Source: Pseudoneurospora amorphoporcata
Lineage: Eukaryota > Ascomycota > Sordariomycetes > Sordariales > Sordariaceae
Direction: 5' to 3'
Assembly: GCA_033297205.1 (NCBI GenBank)
Contig: MU859082.1
Coordinates: 203,661-267,660 of the forward strand
DNA length: 64,000 nucleotides
Shown: in pieces, positions 60,764-64,000 of the stretch
Layout of the letters: every line of letters starts with the position of its first letter
Numbering within the stretch: the stretch's first letter is position 1
Notes under the pieces: model-generated
Databases searched by the model: none
Told to the model about the DNA's origin: nothing
Seen by the model: only the letters and a program-made list of their open reading frames with translations
Made by a program: the position numbers and the translations under genes

Positions 60764-62380
60764 ATGAGCTCGTCTTTGATCGACCAAGCGCTTGAAGCTA
60801 TTCGCAACGGCCTTTCCCAGCGTGCAGCCTCGAAGAAATACGGGATTCCTAGGTCCACCCTCCGCGGTCGTCTGAAAGGCCGGCAAAGCAAGCGCGACTC
60901 GAAAGTCTACACCCAAAGGCTATCATCAACCCAGGAAACCTTTCTATGCGACTGGATCTTGAACGAGGAGAAGGCTGGCCGTGCTCCCAACCGTCGTCAA
61001 GTCGCTGGGTTTGCTACATCCATCCTTAAACAAGGCCATGATGTTGACCCTCTGGGCGCCAGATGGATAGATCGGTTCCTGAAGAGAAATCCCAGTATCA
61101 AAACCAAACTTTCGAGCAAACTCGAGTCGGCCAGAGTCAGAGGATCTACTAAGGAAGCCTTCACGAAGTTTTTCGACCTTCTGGAAGCCCAGATTCGAGA
61201 AAAGGATATTATTCCAGCCAACATTGCCAACATGGACGAACATGGGCTTCAAGAATTGGAAAGTAAGGAAGGAAAGGTCCTTGGGACTGCCCTGACAAAG
61301 AAGGCATACATAACATCAACGGATGCAACGACTTGGGTATCTATAATTGAGTGCGGGACTGCTAAGGGCAAGCGGTTAACACCTGTTATCATCTTTACAG
61401 GTGCCAGCTTGCAGGGCCAATGGTTCCCAGACGAAATGGACGACGAACTTAAGACTTGGAAGTACGACAGCTCCCTTACCGGTTGGAGTAATGCCCAGGT
61501 AGCCTTACGATGGCTGAGGGAGGTTTATCTACCAGAAACGAAGCCTAATGGTGATGCTTGGCGCCTTCTGATCCTCGATGAGCACTCCAGCCACCTGACC
61601 GACGATTTCCTTATAGAAGCCTTCTGTCACAGAGTCCAGCTCGTTTTTATACCTCCCCATACCTCGCATAAGACTCAGCCTCTCGATCGCTCTATCTTTT
61701 CAGCTGTTAAGTCGTATTTCAGAGATGCAATGAAAGATTTTGCCTCCTTTCTAGCATCTGCACCAGTAAATAAACAACGGTTTCTTAAGTGTTATCAGGA
61801 AGCATCACGACAGGGAGTAAGCTCCAGAAACCTCAGATCAGGGTTCAGAAAGACAGGAATATGGCCAGTGAACAAATCTATCATCATCAACGACCCCGAG
61901 GCTATCCTTGACGACGATGCTAGGCCCGCCGTCCCCGACGAGCCTCCCAGAGCCAGAACACTACCCATATCAGACCTTTCTAACTGGAACGTTGTCTTTA
62001 AAACTCCCAGGAAGTCCAGGGATGTGCTCAATGCCATCCACAACAAGATATCTATTCTTGATCGCGATGTTAGAACCGTTATTACTAAGACAGCAAAGAC
62101 GATCGATGATAACGCTATTGAAATCGCTGCTCTTCATCACAAGGTGCAGTATCTGGAGACAGAGCTGGCCTCCCAGAAGCCCAGAACTAAAAGGAAGGTT
62201 AAAGAAGGAGGTAATGATAGATTTGCACGTATAGAAGATATCATAGAGGCCCAGAAAGTGTCCCAGAAACCCCCTAAGCGCCAGAAGGTTTCCCAGCTAC
62301 CAGATGGGGTAATTTCAGTGCCAGAAGTACAGCAAGCACTTGCACATTCACTGGCAGTTATCGAAGAGCATCAAGAATAA
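60764..62380 (+). CDS. Fot1/pogo-type transposase (psq HTH + CENP-B HTH + DDE_1 core)
   Basis: The transposase binds the terminal repeats and performs cut-and-paste transposition at TA sites in the nucleus. It is one exon of 538 residues. Order: pipsqueak-type helix-turn-helix (about 6-40, IDQALEAIRNGLSQRAASKKYGIPRS within), a CENP-B-like second helix-turn-helix (about 55-115), then the DDE_1 catalytic core. Catalytic acids are D158 (NMDEHG), D272 (LILDEHSSH) and D308 (TQPLDRS), a DD35D spacing typical of Fot1/pogo. A C-terminal coiled segment (about 450-475) and basic tail (KRKVKEG) follow, the latter a possible nuclear signal. The start at MSSSLIDQ was chosen as the first ATG outside the terminal repeat; an ATG at 60638 lies within the repeat. 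All core residues are intact, so the protein may be active. Confidence 0.95.
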   Translation: MSSSLIDQALEAIRNGLSQRAASKKYGIPRSTLRGRLKGRQSKRDSKVYTQRLSSTQETFLCDWILNEEKAGRAPNRRQVAGFATSILKQGHDVDPLGARWIDRFLKRNPSIKTKLSSKLESARVRGSTKEAFTKFFDLLEAQIREKDIIPANIANMDEHGLQELESKEGKVLGTALTKKAYITSTDATTWVSIIECGTAKGKRLTPVIIFTGASLQGQWFPDEMDDELKTWKYDSSLTGWSNAQVALRWLREVYLPETKPNGDAWRLLILDEHSSHLTDDFLIEAFCHRVQLVFIPPHTSHKTQPLDRSIFSAVKSYFRDAMKDFASFLASAPVNKQRFLKCYQEASRQGVSSRNLRSGFRKTGIWPVNKSIIINDPEAILDDDARPAVPDEPPRARTLPISDLSNWNVVFKTPRKSRDVLNAIHNKISILDRDVRTVITKTAKTIDDNAIEIAALHHKVQYLETELASQKPRTKRKVKEGGNDRFARIEDIIEAQKVSQKPPKRQKVSQLPDGVISVPEVQQALAHSLAVIEEHQE

Positions 62381-62476
62381 TATATCTACATTTGAAAGGG
62401 TGGAAAACCCAGCAAAAGTGGCCAGTTTTCGATGTTGTCGGATATATGGCCATGTTGTTACAGGTGGGCCATTGAA

Positions 62477-62506
62477 GGGGGTGGGCGCATGTGGGGTCGT
62501 GGTGTC
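62477..62506. repeat. Right terminal inverted repeat of the transposon
   Basis: A 30-bp terminal repeat, perfectly inverse-complementary to 60622-60651. Followed by the target TA at 62507-62508. Confidence 0.97.
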
Positions 62507-62508
62507 TA

Positions 62509-64000
62509 CAGGGCGGCTCGGCGGCAAAGACGGAGCACGGCACCGGGGTCGGCTCAGGGACTCCATTCTCTAGCCCAGTGCTACCGTTCTTGATAGCTGT
62601 TGATTTCACTTTCTCCGACGAGCAACTTCGTGGGAGCCGCCTTGGGCGACTTGAGATAGCATGGCCGGATGCCGACCCCTTTCTCTAAAAGGTCTGAACA
62701 AGTGGTCGTCAAACTCCCAAAGCCGCGGGTCCTCTACCGGTTTGGAGTACCGTAGATCATCTTGGTCCCCTAAGCCCCACCAAGCGCGGCCTCTCTGCAA
62801 CCTGCGGACTGCGGCACCGTCACGGCATTGTGAATCCACTCCCGACTCCCTTGGCTACGTACCTGCGTACCCACAAGGCACGATAGCCTCGACGACGGCA
62901 GTCGATGTTGGTGGGATATGTGGGGTCTCTCCGTGATGTGGGCGCGGTGGGCGTTAGGACCGCCGTGGTACTGCCGAGCGCCGTCCGAGCCCTTCCGTAG
63001 TCCGTTGAACAGATAAATGATCCGGTACTTCTGTTGTACCTCGTGCACTTTCCCCCCACCTCCCGGGGCCCCAGTACCGCCGACTTTCGCGCCTCCCGTC
63101 TGGTCACTTGCCCAACAACCGAAGCCGAAAATCAGTTTTCGCTACCCCCTTCCTGCGCCTGAGAGCCGGAACCGGCGTGGCGATATATGTCCTCGTAAGG
63201 GTCGATGTCGCCCGCTAGCCACCTGGTCAAGGACTACTGTACCAATGCAAGTGGACGACAAGCGAGGGGAGGATTTTCAGGACCGGACGTGCCGGCACAG
63301 CCGGAAATTGTAAAACAAAGTTGCAGCTCTTTTGCAGGCAACCAGTTGCAGAGATAAGAGAAGGGGGGGAAGCGAATAGCGACAGTGATGGGTGGAGAAA
63401 AGAGGGAAGTTGAAGGGCAACATAGGCTTTTGACAACCAGCACTAGCGATTCTGTAGGGCCGTAAAAGCTCGTGATAAGGAGAACCAATCGTCGGACGAC
63501 GGTTTACCAGCTTCCTTTGACAAACCTAAAAGGCGAGGGCGGAGCCGTTGGTTAGTGCCGTTGACAGAAGCCAACCAAAAAAAACTCGCCTAGGTCGGCG
63601 GAGGGTTGAAACAGAATCTCGAGATGTGGATGGCCCGCTATCCTCGCGAGGACGCCGCCCACATCCACTGAGCCGAGTTTCCACCGTTTAGGGGTCGACC
63701 CGTTAGAAAGCGCTAGTGTCAGATACGAAATTTACGGTCAGGGTAAGGAAAAAATGCTGATACTGACCGCACGTGACTTCAAACGTGACCATATTTTTCT
63801 TTTCAGGACACACAAGATGCTAGTTACAGTCTCCCCGCCCACGAAATAAATGGCCCCGCAAAACCAGTTTTCCCAGGCTTGGCGTCAAACGCAGGTATTT
63901 ACATTACCACTTTCATCATGACCAAGATGATAAAAATGCATCAGGATGAGCCACCATCTTCTTTCTATTGTAGTTTCTATAGTCAACGGATCTCAAAATG
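62509..64000. other. GC-rich end of window without a recognised gene
   Basis: Several short frames overlap on both strands between 62509 and 63310; none resembles a known family. From about 63530 to 63770 there are several inverted repeats that could form hairpins. The last 200 bp is AT-richer. A gene running off the right edge cannot be excluded. Confidence 0.4.
63531..63769. other. Cluster of potential hairpins
   Basis: Four pairings are visible: AGGCGAG (63531-63537) with CTCGCCT (63585-63591), enclosing TTGGTT (63548-63553) with AACCAA (63573-63578); GTGGATG (63626-63632) with CATCCAC (63662-63668), enclosing the palindrome TCCTCGCGAGGA (63641-63652); and CGGTCAG (63735-63741) with CTGACCG (63763-63769). 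The density suggests a structured RNA or decayed repeat, but no known RNA family motif is recognised. Confidence 0.35.

Larger units (their letters stand above)
60622..62506 (+). mobile_element. Fot1/pogo-type DNA transposon, complete
   Basis: This is a Tc1/mariner-superfamily element of 1,885 bp. The first 30 bp (60622-60651) and the last 30 bp (62477-62506) are perfect inverse complements starting GACACCACGACC. It is flanked by a TA dinucleotide on each side (60620-60621 and 62507-62508), the target duplication expected for the group. It carries one uninterrupted transposase gene. At the 5' end the 15-nt block 60633-60647 is repeated in direct orientation at 60650-60664. The terminal repeats show no mismatch, and the gene has no stop, so the copy is young or has escaped RIP. 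Confidence 0.97.

Noticed and set aside
62606..63107. Overlapping minus-strand frames right of the transposon
   Set aside because: No known family; frames on both strands are open because the region is GC-rich.
63966..63990. TTTCTATAGT near the right edge, resembling box A of U3 snoRNA
   Set aside because: The order of conserved U3 5' blocks does not match and the window ends before further boxes could be checked.

Overview
The window is nuclear DNA of a filamentous ascomycete, most likely a Sordariaceae (Neurospora/Sordaria group). Reasons: short GT..AG introns of about 50-220 bp with CTAAC/CTGAC-like branch sites, long gene-poor spacers, and a mating-type locus whose MAT1-1-1 and MAT1-1-2 products closely resemble Neurospora mat A-1 and mat A-2 as I recall them. 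The species cannot be fixed from sequence alone.

Layout. 1-2989 is the right part of a MAT1-1 (mat A) idiomorph: MAT1-1-2 (HPG/PPF-type) then MAT1-1-1 (alpha-box), both on +. MAT1-1-3 is not in the window and would be expected to the left. After a 4.7 kb gene-free, partly very AT-rich spacer come the MAT-linked housekeeping genes: SLA2 (-), ATG3 (+), a tRNA-Lys(CTT), the CWC24 splicing factor (-), a 2,001-residue ApsA/Num1-type cortical anchor (-), the DNA polymerase zeta catalytic subunit REV3 (UPR-1 in Neurospora, -), the SLU7 splicing factor (+), a divergent ribosomal-protein pair RPS9 (-)/RPL21 (+), an ER SMP/PH lipid-transfer protein of the Nvj2/TEX2 type (+), a small secreted protein with a duplicated nine-cysteine module (+), the IMP-specific 5'-nucleotidase ISN1 (+), and an unrecognised coiled-coil protein (-).

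From 51.0 to 60.6 kb I see no gene. At 60,622-62,506 lies a complete, apparently intact Fot1/pogo-type DNA transposon with perfect 30-bp terminal inverted repeats, a TA target duplication and an uninterrupted DDD transposase. The last 1.5 kb is GC-rich without a recognisable gene and holds several potential hairpins. A 10-N gap at 47,671-47,680, flanked by two poly-T tracts of identical length (37 nt), looks like an assembly artefact behind ISN1.

The genes do not form a pathway. The organising theme is the MAT locus and its SLA2 flank. I found no convincing undescribed multi-gene system. The most notable items are the MAT locus, the intact transposon in a genome type known for RIP, the ApsA repeat array with an exact 69-bp tandem duplication, and the duplicated-module secreted protein.
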